Assembly: GCA_947244675.1 (NCBI GenBank)
Contig: CAMXLV010000028.1
Location: forward strand, 1-17,401
DNA length: 17,401 nt
Source: an uncultured Clostridium sp.
Lineage (GTDB): Bacteria; Bacillota_A; Clostridia; TANB77; CAG-508
Direction of reading: 5' to 3'
In this document: positions 1 through 8,029 of the stretch, piece after piece
How positions within the stretch are numbered: the stretch's first letter is position 1
Layout of the letters: each line of letters starts with the position of its first letter
Program-made: the position numbers and the translations under genes
Notes under the pieces: model-generated
The model's input: only the letters and a program-made list of their open reading frames with translations
Database searches by the model: none
Told to the model about the DNA's origin: nothing

Positions 1-759
1 TACAGTCTTAGCCCCTTTGTATAATGCAAATAAAAATCCAACTGTACACTCAAATACATGATGTAATGGCAAAAAGGATAAAAACACATCACTACTATTT
101 ACCTCTAAAATAGATGCTATATCCATCAAGTTAGAGCATATATTTTTATGAGATAGAGCAACAATTTTAGATGCAGATGTTGTACCTGAGGTAAATAACA
201 TAATACTCATATCCTCTGCATTAATCTTCGCTTTAGTAAATTCTTCATTTTTCTGGCTTATTAATTTTTTTCCTTTTTCTATTAGCTCTTTTTGAGAATA
301 AATTCCTTTTTTGTGCTGTTCTAAATCCATAGATATCATATGTTTTAATTTTCCTACTCCTTCATTTTTAGCACTTTCTAATATGGATTCATATTTTTTA
401 GCATAAAAAATAGCTTCTACTTCTGATCTTTCAATTAAACTTTTCAATTCATTTTCTGGCAAAGATTTATCAAGTGGTACTACTACTCCAGTTCCACATA
501 CAATACTTAAATAAGCAATTTCCCATTCAAATCGATTTTCTCCAATAACAGCAATTCTTTTATTTTTTAATCCCATATCAATTAAAGCAGTTCCTAATGC
601 ATTAATTTGTTCTCTTACTTCTTTATGTGTTATGGTTTGGTATTTTCCTTCTTCTGTTTTAATTTGATAGGCTATTTTTTCGCCATACTCTTTTCCAGAC
701 TTTTCTAACATTTCTTTTAAATTATCAATTTTGATATAACTCTTTAATGTTTCACTCAT
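1..759 (-). CDS. AMP-forming long-chain acyl-CoA synthetase, N-terminal part (truncated by window edge)
   Basis: The first 253 residues of an AMP-dependent synthetase/ligase (ANL superfamily), which activates a fatty acid with ATP and joins it to CoA. The reading frame is open to base 1, so the C-terminal half lies outside the window. The N-terminal region has the usual GTGVVVPLDKSLP stretch, and the ATP-binding A3 motif reads LFTSGTTSASKIVALSHKN (about residue 187 on). The FLPLHHVFE segment that follows is typical of FAA1/FadD15-type long-chain enzymes. The ATG at 759 is preceded by AGGAGA at good spacing. The gene is divergent from the DUF368 gene. The fatty-acid substrate cannot be read from this part. 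No CGG codon occurs in it. Confidence 0.9.
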   Translation of the reverse strand, partial: MSETLKSYIKIDNLKEMLEKSGKEYGEKIAYQIKTEEGKYQTITHKEVREQINALGTALIDMGLKNKRIAVIGENRFEWEIAYLSIVCGTGVVVPLDKSLPENELKSLIERSEVEAIFYAKKYESILESAKNEGVGKLKHMISMDLEQHKKGIYSQKELIEKGKKLISQKNEEFTKAKINAEDMSIMLFTSGTTSASKIVALSHKNICSNLMDIASILEVNSSDVFLSFLPLHHVFECTVGFLFALYKGAKTV

Positions 760-785
760 AAATTTCTCCTCATACGTTGTTTGTT

Positions 786-814
786 ATTTTATATTTATAT
801 CATAAATATGTAAA
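786..814 (-). promoter_or_regulatory. Probable promoter of the acyl-CoA synthetase gene
   Basis: On the minus strand TTTACA (809-814) and TAAAAT (786-791) are separated by 17 bp, about 27 bp upstream of the start codon. Confidence 0.5.
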
Positions 815-851
815 AAAAACGATAGAACTGACCTTTCAGTATAAATAAATA

Positions 852-882
852 TTACACCTCATATACTTAAAATGAGGTGTAA
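852..882. repeat. Perfect 11-bp inverted repeat covering the ribosome site of the DUF368 gene
   Basis: TTACACCTCAT (852-862) is exactly complementary to ATGAGGTGTAA (872-882), with a 9-base loop. The right arm contains the GAGGTG ribosome-binding site of the gene starting at 886, so the hairpin would hide it in RNA. As DNA it could equally be an operator. Confidence 0.7.
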
Positions 883-885
883 CAT

Positions 886-1691
886 ATGCGTTTTTTTAGT
901 AATTGCCTAAAAGGTATTGCCATTGGTAGTGGAGCTATTCTTCCTGGCATTAGTAGCGGTGTTTTTTGTGTGATTTTTGGAATTTACGAAAAACTATTAG
1001 ATAGTATTTTAAATTTTTTTCATGATATAAAAAATAATTTCAAATTTCTTTCTCCTATTATTTTAGGAATTGGATTTGGTATTCTTTTATTTGGTAATGT
1101 TTTAAATTATTGCTTAGCCTATTTTCCCATACAAACAAAATCAATTTTTATTGGACTTATTCTAGGTAGTATTCCTGCACTTTTCCAAGAAGTTTCTAAT
1201 AAAGAAAAAAACAAACCATCTTACTGGTTTTACTTTTTGTTAGCACTTTTTATTGGCATTAGTTGTCTTTTTTTGGAAACTCACCTAGCCATTGAAAGTT
1301 CTAACAATACTAGCTTTCTTTATCTCTTCTTATGTGGATTTTTCATGTCTGTTCGGTATTGTCGTTCCTGGTGTTAGTAGTACTATTATTTTGATGCTTT
1401 TAGGTGTTTATCCTATTTATCTCTCTTCTGTTGCTAGTTTATATTTCCCTATTTTATTGCCAATTTCTCTTGGTATTTTACTTGGTGGATTTTGTTTTAT
1501 GAAATTAACAAAATTTTTACTAGAACATTTTTATGCTCCTACTTTTTATGCTATTATTGGCTTTACCATTGGATCTATTTTCGTTTTATTGCCTCATTTT
1601 TCTTCTTTTCTTGAAGCTATTATTGGTATTTTATCTTGTCTTTTACGGCTTTGTTTTTTCTTCTATGTTAGAAAAAACAAACCATACCTGA
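886..1691 (+). CDS. DUF368 family polyprenyl-phosphate transporter (PopT type), read through two CGG +1 shifts
   Basis: Multi-membrane-span protein of 267 residues once two single bases are skipped; DUF368 proteins are about this long. The family (PopT) is reported to return undecaprenyl phosphate across the membrane for reuse in wall synthesis. The N-terminal half carries PGISSG and the second half the matching PGVSST motif, the family's two pseudo-symmetric signatures. The zero frame breaks at CGG 1354-1356 and again at CGG 1646-1648. Dropping the C gives V-G-I-V-V-P-G at the first and L-L-G-F-V-F at the second, and the protein then ends in SSMLEKTNHT at a TGA (1689-1691). Without the second shift the frame runs on to 1768, through a consensus promoter, which I think is wrong. 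The GAGGTG site lies inside a hairpin. It could be a decaying gene, but the shift pattern argues otherwise. Confidence 0.82.
1354..1356 (+). other. CGG +1 shift site 1 (DUF368 gene)
   Basis: Context GTT CGG T. The upstream frame reads Val then CGG; skipping C1354 gives GGT (Gly) and enters the frame of the second half of the protein exactly at its conserved GIVVPGVS motif. Confidence 0.85.
1646..1648 (+). other. CGG +1 shift site 2 (DUF368 gene)
   Basis: Context TTA CGG C. Skipping C1646 gives GGC (Gly) and a short family-like C-terminus ending at 1691. Less certain than the others, because the alternative frame also stays open to 1768. Confidence 0.7.
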
Positions 1692-1724
1692 TAAAATCTT
1701 TACATACAATTTTTGTAAAAATTC

Positions 1725-1753
1725 TTGACAAGTTATTTATTTTATGGTATAAT
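1725..1753 (+). promoter_or_regulatory. Consensus promoter of the small-RNA candidate
   Basis: TTGACA (1725-1730), 17-bp spacer, TATAAT (1748-1753), with an extended -10 TG at 1745-1746. It begins 34 bases after the corrected stop of the DUF368 gene. The predicted start is near 1760. Confidence 0.85.
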
Positions 1754-1759
1754 GATTAT

Positions 1760-1920
1760 GTTACTTGAGTGTAGCGTAACGACTGGGCTTGTTTCCAATG
1801 ATATCTGATTGATTATATCCTATCAGACAATTTGGATGAAAGCCCAAAAACAGGAGAGATATTATCTCTTTCTTAAAAAAAGCTGTATTATGAGGTTTCA
1901 TGGAGGATACAGCTTTTTTC
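1760..1920 (+). ncRNA. Candidate structured small RNA of unknown class
   Basis: About 160 bases between a consensus promoter and an intrinsic terminator, with no convincing reading frame. It would fold into four stems. Stem 1 pairs GTTAC 1760-1764 with GTAAC 1776-1780. Stem 2 is a long interrupted stem: TGGGCTT 1784-1790 with AAGCCCA 1840-1846, TCCAA 1794-1798 with TTGGA 1832-1836, and TCTGAT 1804-1809 with ATCAGA 1822-1827. Stem 3 pairs AGAGAT 1855-1860 with ATCTCT 1864-1869. Stem 4 is the terminator. The next gene downstream is on the other strand, so it is not a leader or riboswitch for it. I do not recognise it as 6S, SRP, tmRNA or a known riboswitch class. Confidence 0.65.
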
Positions 1921-1921
1921 T
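1875..1921. terminator. Bidirectional intrinsic terminator
   Basis: GCTGTAT (1882-1888) pairs with ATACAGC (1907-1913), with an inner ATGA/TCAT stem. It is flanked by seven A on one side and six T on the other, so it can end the plus-strand small RNA and the minus-strand U32 gene, whose stop is at 1928. Confidence 0.85.
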
Positions 1922-1927
1922 TTTATC

Positions 1928-3160
1928 TTAAATCTTTTTTCTTCTTATAATCCAGTCTGCTTCACATTTTATTGGCAACCTCATTTTTACTTTTTGTCCT
2001 TTAACTCCTGGACTTACTTCTACCATCTCTTTATCATCTTCTATATTCCACAATTTTTCTATTTTAAACACTACTGGTTCTAATTGATTTGGAACAATAA
2101 TTTCTAACTCATCCCCTACTTGCATTTTGTTTCTAATCTCTATGATAGACTTTTCCTCCTTATATTCCACAACTTTTCCACCAAATTCATAATTTTCATT
2201 ATATTGCCTTCCACCATATTCTTGTATATCTTTATTACTTCTATCATTAAAATAGAAAGTTGTTAATCCCCTTGTTTTTACCTTTTCTAGTTCCTTTCGG
2301 TATTTTTCTTCATCATAATTTTGTGGATTTTTTTGATAGTCGTCCATTGCATTTCGATATACATTAATAACACTTGCTATGTAATACTCTGTTTTTAATC
2401 TTCCTTCTATTTTTAAACTATCTATCCCCATCTCTATAATTTCTGGTAATTCTTTAATCAAACACAAATCTTTGGAAGAAAATATACTAGTTCCATATTC
2501 ATTCATTTCAATTGGCATAAATTCCCCTGGATTATTTTTTTCTTCTGCATATAGTTGATAAGACCATCTGCAACTTTGTACGCAGTCTCCTAAATTAGCA
2601 CTTCTACATGATAAAAAGTCACTTAAAAAACATCTTCCCGAAAAGGCAAAACAAATAGCACCATGCACAAATATTTCTACTTCTAAGTCTTTTGGTTTAT
2701 TTTCCATAATATATTGTAATTGCTTTTTATTCATTTCTCTAGCCATAATAACTCTTTTAGCTCCATTACGATACCAGAAATTACAATCTTGCAAACTAAT
2801 AATATTTGCTTGTGTACTAATATTAATTGGAATAGATGGTGCATATTTTTTTAATACTTCTATTACACCTACATCAGCTGCTATAATACCATCTGGCTTT
2901 AAAATTTCTAATCTTTTAGCCATATCTTTAATTTCTTCATACTTTTCGTCCCAAGCAAATATGTTTAAGGTCACATATACTTTCTTTCCTATTTCATGAG
3001 CATATTTTATTGTTTTTTCCAAATCTTCATTTTCCATATCTGCTCTAGCTCTTAAAGATAATGATGAAGTACCACAATATACTGCATCTGCTCCATAAAG
3101 ATACGCTGTTTTTGCTTTTTCAAATGAACCTGCTGGTGCTAATAATTCTATTTTCTTCAT
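1928..3160 (-). CDS. U32 family protein, probable TrhP-like tRNA hydroxylation factor
   Basis: Member of the U32 'peptidase' family, 410 residues. Most studied members with this layout are not proteases: they install hydroxyl groups on RNA using a prephenate-dependent, iron-sulfur mechanism (RlhA on 23S rRNA; TrhP/YegQ on U34 of tRNA). The start ELLAPAGSFEKAKTAY is the family signature. The motif EIFVHGAICFAFSGRC (about residues 161-176) and the cysteines in LSCRSANLGDCVQSCRW form the expected cluster-binding region. The C-terminal part of about 80 residues is a small beta domain as in TrhP. A TAGGAGG site precedes the ATG. A TrmR-like methyltransferase, the next enzyme of the same U34 pathway, lies 2.3 kb away. 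In Bacillus subtilis such genes (yrrM, yrrN, yrrO) are adjacent. TrhP versus other U32 subfamily is inference. Confidence 0.87.
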   Translation of the reverse strand: MKKIELLAPAGSFEKAKTAYLYGADAVYCGTSSLSLRARADMENEDLEKTIKYAHEIGKKVYVTLNIFAWDEKYEEIKDMAKRLEILKPDGIIAADVGVIEVLKKYAPSIPINISTQANIISLQDCNFWYRNGAKRVIMAREMNKKQLQYIMENKPKDLEVEIFVHGAICFAFSGRCFLSDFLSCRSANLGDCVQSCRWSYQLYAEEKNNPGEFMPIEMNEYGTSIFSSKDLCLIKELPEIIEMGIDSLKIEGRLKTEYYIASVINVYRNAMDDYQKNPQNYDEEKYRKELEKVKTRGLTTFYFNDRSNKDIQEYGGRQYNENYEFGGKVVEYKEEKSIIEIRNKMQVGDELEIIVPNQLEPVVFKIEKLWNIEDDKEMVEVSPGVKGQKVKMRLPIKCEADWIIRRKKI

Positions 3161-3177
3161 TTTTTTCCTCCTATTTT

Positions 3178-3224
3178 AAAAAGCACTAAATGTTTTTTTA
3201 CTTATATCACATTTAATGCTTTTT
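3178..3224. repeat. Imperfect inverted repeat around the -10 of the U32 promoter
   Basis: AAAAAGCACTAAATGT (3178-3193) pairs with ACATTTAATGCTTTTT (3209-3224) with one mismatch; the loop holds the -10 box. It is hairpin-like with T runs in both directions, so it may be an operator, or an attenuator or terminator. Confidence 0.65.
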
Positions 3225-3229
3225 GTAAA
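3201..3229 (-). promoter_or_regulatory. Probable promoter of the U32 gene
   Basis: On the minus strand TTTACA (3224-3229), 17 bp, TATAAG (3201-3206), with a TG extended -10. The leader would be about 35 bases. Confidence 0.55.
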
Positions 3230-3299
3230 CATAATTTTTGTTTTTTATCTACTAAGAAATTTCTTCATTTATGTTATCAAAAATACTACCAAACTTCTC

Positions 3300-3328
3300 T
3301 TTTCATTTATGTAAAATTATGGTATAAT
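3300..3328 (+). promoter_or_regulatory. Extended -10 promoter of the 716-residue gene
   Basis: TGGTATAAT (3320-3328) with a weak TTTTCA -35 at 3300-3305. The start codon follows 18 bases after the -10, with GAGGTGA at 3336-3342. Confidence 0.6.
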
Positions 3329-3346
3329 AGAAATAGAGGTGATTTT

Positions 3347-5497
3347 ATGGCATATCATGTAATGAATAGAGATGAATTTCAAAATTATTTACAAAAAAAA
3401 GTTAAGGTTATTCCTTCAAAAGATGAAATGTTAATTGATGAATTTTCATCTACTTCATTGTTTGAATTATATGAACTTTTAACCAAATTAAAAGATGATA
3501 GGCAAATTGCATTAACATATCAAAAAAAGTTAAAAGAAAAAGTACAAGCCAATTTTTCTAATGTAGCTTGCTTATTTGAGTTTCCCATTAATGAAAATGT
3601 TTTAACTCGTGTTGAAAATTATATAAAAAATGTATTTTTAGCTTATTTAAAAGACCCTGAAAATTCTATTTTGTCAGAAAAAGAATTTGAAAAGTTAAAA
3701 ATTGTTATTGCCAAAAAATATCCTCATGAATTTGTAAAATTAATGCAAGAAGAACGAAATGCCACAGAACTTAAATTTCAAAAAAAGCTCTTAGATGAAA
3801 TTGTAACTGATGTAACTGATGATTATCATAAACACCTCAAGAACTTACAAAACAATGAAGACATTCAAACTGCTTACTACACCGATTCTACCAATCAGTT
3901 TCCTAAAGCACATATTGCAACTACTGGTAGACTAAAAAGTTTCAAAACAGCAAATGATAATTTAAGAAAAGAAGTTACTAACTCCATTCAAAGGCTTATT
4001 CCTTCTAATTTAGAAAAAGGAATTACCTATGAGGATCTAAAAAAGCAATTTAATCTATCCAAAGTTTCAGACGACTATTTTGGTTTTACAGTATATGTAA
4101 CAGATATTGACGATACTTTTCATATTGATGAAAAAACCTTAAAAACAAAAGAGGGAAAAGAATTCGTTGCTTATCGAAAACAAAAAGAAGATAATATTCC
4201 TATTTATCGCTCTTTGAATAATTTTCTGCACAACCCTTGCTCTTTTTTAGCTTTTACGGAAGAACAATATTTACAAGTAAAAATAGAATTATTAAATATA
4301 TTACAACATCTTACTTATCCAGAATGCTCTGAGGAATATAATGGTCTTTTATTCCACCCACAAGATGAAAATGATCCTGGTACTTCTTTTTCTAAGCTTT
4401 TAGCATCTTCTTTACAAACTTATCATTCTTGCTTACAAAATAATAGTTTCAAGCAAAAATTAAACTTTAAAGAACATGCTAATTATCAAGAAGAATTACT
4501 TTCTTTATTTGAAGAATTTCGTAGTCGTATGAACGATAAACTTGAATTTGCTGCTTTAAAAATTATGGTACCACAACTTTTAAATGATAAAAACTTTATG
4601 CATGAAAATATTTTAAGAGACCAATTAGATGTAAAAGTGTTATCAATTGAACCAAAATTAAAAGGAAGAAAAGGATTTGTTGCACTTTTTGCGATTTTGC
4701 AAGCACCAGATGGTAGAAAGTTAGAAGGTCAGTTCTTATCTTATTCACGATACAAAGGTTCTAAATCTGGTAATTTTGCCCATAGTAAAATGCAAAATAA
4801 GCAACTTGATATTTCACCTTTCTTTGAATTAAAAGATGAATTTAAAGACTGTGAAAATGATGAAGATATCTTAAAAAATGCTATTCATATCTTAAATACA
4901 ACAACAATCGCTCAAAAAAATCATTTATTAACAACTCCTTCTGGATATCTATCAAAAGAACAACTAATTCATAAAAAAAATCTTGAGCTAGCCTTGAAAA
5001 CAATTCAAATAAAAGAACATTACCAAGATTCATATTTTATCTTGAAAAAAGATAAAAATGGTTCCTATCGAGAAATCGAAAAAGTAAGTAAAGAATATTC
5101 CTTAAAAACCTATCTTCCAATCTTTGCACAATACCACTCTCCACGATTAATAGCTGTTTCCTCACCACACTCTCGTGTTAATAAAAATACCGCTTTTGTT
5201 AATATTAAAACATTAATTGATAACTTTAGAGAAGTACTTCTTGTAACTGATGAAACAACTTGCCTTTCTGATATGTTATTAAAACGATTAGAAGAAATCC
5301 AAAAAGAAGATCCATATGTTACACTTCACCAAAGTGCCCTTCGCTCTATTTTATCTAATAATAACATTCCTGAGGAACAAATTGAACACTTAATGCAACA
5401 AATGATTCAACATTCTAGAACAATTCGATTACCTTATACCAACTCTGTTAGTGACATTAAAGAACGTGTTGAAGAAGAAAATGCTAATGAGAAATAA
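3347..5497 (+). CDS. Unknown 716-residue cytoplasmic protein with weak RelA/SpoT-like features
   Basis: I do not recognise this protein with confidence. It has no signal peptide or membrane span, is rich in charged helices, and has a good ribosome site (GAGGTGA, 5 bases before ATG). A middle segment reads TGRLKSFKTANDNLRKE (193-209), then DDYFGFTVYVTDIDD (242-256). Much later comes GRKGFVALFAILQAPDGRKLE (440-460), followed by GQFLS. In order and spacing of motifs this loosely recalls the RelA/SpoT nucleotidyltransferase fold: an R-x-K-S ATP-site element, an acidic strand, and an E-x-Q strand after 'DG'. There is, however, an insert of roughly 180 residues, and the match is too weak to assign function. 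It stands alone on the plus strand, with its 3' end convergent and 4 bases from the methyltransferase gene. It contains no in-frame CGG codon. Confidence 0.85.
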   Translation: MAYHVMNRDEFQNYLQKKVKVIPSKDEMLIDEFSSTSLFELYELLTKLKDDRQIALTYQKKLKEKVQANFSNVACLFEFPINENVLTRVENYIKNVFLAYLKDPENSILSEKEFEKLKIVIAKKYPHEFVKLMQEERNATELKFQKKLLDEIVTDVTDDYHKHLKNLQNNEDIQTAYYTDSTNQFPKAHIATTGRLKSFKTANDNLRKEVTNSIQRLIPSNLEKGITYEDLKKQFNLSKVSDDYFGFTVYVTDIDDTFHIDEKTLKTKEGKEFVAYRKQKEDNIPIYRSLNNFLHNPCSFLAFTEEQYLQVKIELLNILQHLTYPECSEEYNGLLFHPQDENDPGTSFSKLLASSLQTYHSCLQNNSFKQKLNFKEHANYQEELLSLFEEFRSRMNDKLEFAALKIMVPQLLNDKNFMHENILRDQLDVKVLSIEPKLKGRKGFVALFAILQAPDGRKLEGQFLSYSRYKGSKSGNFAHSKMQNKQLDISPFFELKDEFKDCENDEDILKNAIHILNTTTIAQKNHLLTTPSGYLSKEQLIHKKNLELALKTIQIKEHYQDSYFILKKDKNGSYREIEKVSKEYSLKTYLPIFAQYHSPRLIAVSSPHSRVNKNTAFVNIKTLIDNFREVLLVTDETTCLSDMLLKRLEEIQKEDPYVTLHQSALRSILSNNNIPEEQIEHLMQQMIQHSRTIRLPYTNSVSDIKERVEEENANEK

Positions 5498-5519
5498 TCT
5501 CTTAGCATTTTCTTTTCTT
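5477..5519. terminator. Shared terminator across two convergent genes
   Basis: GAAAATGCTAA+GAGA (5477-5492, one bulged T) pairs with TCTC+TTAGCATTTTC (5498-5512), followed by T-rich sequence. The TAA of the upstream gene (5495-5497) is in the loop and the stop of the minus-strand gene (5502-5504) is in the stem. Confidence 0.75.
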
Positions 5520-6102
5520 TATTTGACTAATAGCTAATCCATCTCCTACTTCTAAAATGGTTGTCTCTAATAATGGATTCTCACTAGCTTCTTTAATATA
5601 TTCTCTTAAATTTCTAACTGCTGTACGTTGTTTGTGTTTGTTGTAATCACTCAATACATAACCTTTATATAAAATATTATCAGCAAAAATTATTCCATTT
5701 GGTTTTATCATTCTTAATGCTTCTTGCAAGAAAAATGGATATTTTCCTTTAGCAGCATCAATAAAAACAACATCATATTTTTCTTCTAACGTCGGTAAAA
5801 TTTCAACAGCATCACCTTCATAAATACGGATCTTTTCTTCTACTCCCACTTTTTTTAGGTTTTCCTTTGCTTCTTCTACACGTACTATTTCCCTTTCAAT
5901 TGTATCAATTCTTCCATTGTCTGCTAAAAAATTAGTAAAGCACATAGCAGAATAACCGAACTGCTGTCCCTATTTCAAGTATTCTTTCTGGCTTCATTTC
6001 ACTTAAGTATTTTTCCATAACGACTAATGTTTCATCCATAATAATTGGAATATGCTCTTCTAAGGCTTTATTTTTTATCTTTTCTAATTCTTGTAGATTC
6101 AT
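5502..6102 (-). CDS. trmR: TrmR-like SAM-dependent O-methyltransferase, read through one CGG +1 shift
   Basis: A 199-residue class I methyltransferase after one base is skipped. TrmR (YrrM in B. subtilis) methylates 5-hydroxyuridine at tRNA position 34 to 5-methoxyuridine. The frame from the ATG at 6102 reads MNLQELEKIKNKALEE and reaches ILEIGTAV, then meets CGG at 5958-5956 and would stop soon after. Skipping the C gives EIGTAVGYSAMCF, the SAM-binding motif I with its glycine restored. The rest shows DTIERE, the DVVFIDAAKGKYP metal/catalytic segment, ADNILYKG, and the C-terminal GDGLAIS typical of TrmR. GGAG lies 11 bases before the start. The gene follows typA by 25 bases and is likely co-transcribed with it. 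Other small O-methyltransferases of this family are possible. Confidence 0.85.
5956..5958 (-). other. CGG +1 shift site 3 (methyltransferase)
   Basis: Context GTT CGG T on the minus strand. Skipping the C gives GGT (Gly), the conserved second glycine of SAM motif I (EIGTAVGYSA). Confidence 0.9.
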
Positions 6103-6127
6103 TTATCTATCTTCTCCATTTTGATTC

Positions 6128-7943
6128 CTATTTATTTCTACTTGCTCTTTCTCTTTCTTTACTATCTAAAATCTTTTTTCTTAATCGAATAGACTCTGGC
6201 GTAATTTCAACTAATTCATCATCTTGGATAAATTCAATAGCTTTTTCTAGTGACATTTGAATTGGTGGCACTAAACGAAGGGCATCATCTGATCCAGATG
6301 CTCTTGTATTAGTTAAATGTTTTTCTTTACATACATTAATTGATAAATCTTCTCCTCTTGAATTTAATCCAACAATCATTCCTTCATATACTTCTACTCC
6401 TGGGCCAATAAATAAGTCTCCTTTATCTTGTGCATTATAAAGTCCATAAGTTACAGATTTTCCATTTTCAAAAGCTACAATAGTTCCTCTCACACGTGCT
6501 TGGATTTCTCCTTTAAATGGTTCATAAGAATCAAAAATATGATTCATAATTCCCTCACCTTTAGTATCTGTTAAAAATTCTGTTCTATATCCAATTAAAC
6601 CTCTTGCTGGTATCTTAAATTCAATCTTAGTATGTCCTGCCTCTGCTGGTTCCATATTAATCATTTCTGCTTTTCTTTTTCCTAATTTTTCAATTACATT
6701 TCCAACACAATCCTCTGGTACATTAACAACGAATCTTTCCATTGGTTCTGATTTAACACCATCAATTTCTTTGATGATAACTTTTGGTCTTGATACTAAA
6801 AGTTCAAATCCTTCTCTTCTCATCGTTTCTATTAAAACAGATAAATGTAATTCTCCTCTTCCTGATACTTCAAAAGAATCTGGAGAATCAGTTTCTTTTA
6901 CTCTTAATGATACATTTCTTTCTAATTCTTTAAATAATCTATCTCTTATGTGTCTTGAAGTTATAAATTGCCCTTCTTTTCCAGCAAATGGTCCATTGTT
7001 TACACTAAAAGTCATTGAAACAGTTGGTTCATCAATATCAACAAAAGGTATTTTTTCTGGATTGTTAAAATCACATATGGTATCTCCTATATTAATGTCT
7101 GGTAATCCTGCAAGTTCTATAATATCCCCCGCTTTTCCTTCTTCTACTTCTACTTTGTTTAAACCAACATGAGTATAAACTTTGGCTATTCTTCCTTGTG
7201 TAACTTTTTCTTCTTTTCCACAAATGGCTACTGGCATACCAACTTTAATGATTCCTCTTTCTACTCTTCCGTACTGCAATTCTTCCTACATAATCATCAT
7301 AATCAATGTTAGATACTAACATTTGTGCTGTTCCTTCTTCATCACAGTCTGGTGCTTTTATGGTATTTATCATTGTTTCAAATAAACAAGTTAAATCTTC
7401 TGTTTCATCATTTAAGTCCATTTTAGCAATTCCATTTTTCGCAGATGCATATACAACTGGAAATTCTAGTTGTTCATCTGTTGCATCTAATTCAATAAAT
7501 AGCTCAATTACTTGATCTACTACTTTTTCAGGTGTTGCTCCTGGTCTATCTATTTTATTAATAACAACAATTGGCTTTAATCCTAAAGCTAATGATTTTT
7601 TCAATACTTCTCTGGTTTGTGGCATAGCTCCTTCAAAAGCATCCACTAATAATAAGACACCATCCACTGTTTTTAATACTCTTTCTACTTCTCCTCCAAA
7701 GTCTGCATGGCCTGGTGTATCTACAATATTGATTTTAATATCTCCATGCATAACTGATGTGTTTTTAGCTAGAATGGTAATTCCTCTTTCTTTTTCTTGA
7801 TCATTGGAATCCATAATTCTTTCTTGTATTTGCTCGTTTTCTCTAAAAATATGACTTTGTCTTAATAAAGCATCCACTAAAGTTGTTTTTCCATGGTCTA
7901 CGTGTGCAATAATTGCAATGTTTCTAATTTTTTGATTGTTCAT
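6128..7943 (-). CDS. typA: Translational GTPase TypA/BipA, read through one CGG +1 shift
   Basis: Ribosome-binding GTPase acting in 50S assembly and stress or cold growth; 604 residues after one skipped base, as in E. coli BipA. The N-terminal GTPase domain has [10 protein letters not shown] (G1), [10 protein letters not shown] (G3), NKIDRPGA (G4) and ASAKNG (G5). The EF-G-like domains III and V and the TypA-specific C-terminal domain follow (for example [12 protein letters not shown] and [13 protein letters not shown]). The frame breaks at CGG 7271-7269, inside YVGRIAV-R; skipping C gives YVGRIAVGRVERG, the normal domain II sequence. It has its own consensus promoter at the end of plsC and a leader of about 100 bases with a long hairpin. 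A GGAAGGA site precedes the ATG. All family motifs on both sides are intact, so this is not an old pseudogene. Confidence 0.93.
7269..7271 (-). other. CGG +1 shift site 4 (typA)
   Basis: Context GTA CGG A on the minus strand. Skipping the C gives GGA (Gly) in the domain II strand RIAVGRVERG. Confidence 0.92.
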
Positions 7944-7968
7944 TTTTTATTTCATTCCTTCCATAGCT

Positions 7969-8029
7969 TAAGACGTTTTTAGAAAAGTTTTTTAGGCTTA
8001 TTTCCTATTTTCTTTTCAAAAACGTCTTA
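7969..8029. repeat. Long inverted repeat in the typA leader
   Basis: TAAGACGTTTTTAGAAAAG (7969-7987) pairs with CTTTTCAAAAACGTCTTA (8012-8029) with one bulged base and a 24-base loop. It lies downstream of the typA promoter and 25 bases before the start codon. No T run follows it on the typA strand, so it is not a simple terminator. Confidence 0.8.

Noticed and set aside
1351..1357. P-site slippage as in prfB-type frameshifting
   Set aside because: The codons before CGG differ (GTT, TTA, GTA, GCA, TCA, ATA) and their tRNAs would pair poorly after a +1 slip; no Shine-Dalgarno-like stimulator is shared by the sites.
1292..1768. DUF368 C-terminus running to 1768
   Set aside because: It gives an odd basic tail and overlaps a consensus promoter; the second CGG shift gives a family-like end at 1691.
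1760..1920. Riboswitch for a downstream gene
   Set aside because: The next gene is on the opposite strand and the RNA ends at its own terminator.
6771..7172. Plus-strand reading frame over typA
   Set aside because: Antisense shadow of a well-conserved gene, with no ribosome site or recognisable protein. Other antisense frames (for example 8188-8409, 9178-9507, 14441-14710) were dropped for the same reason.
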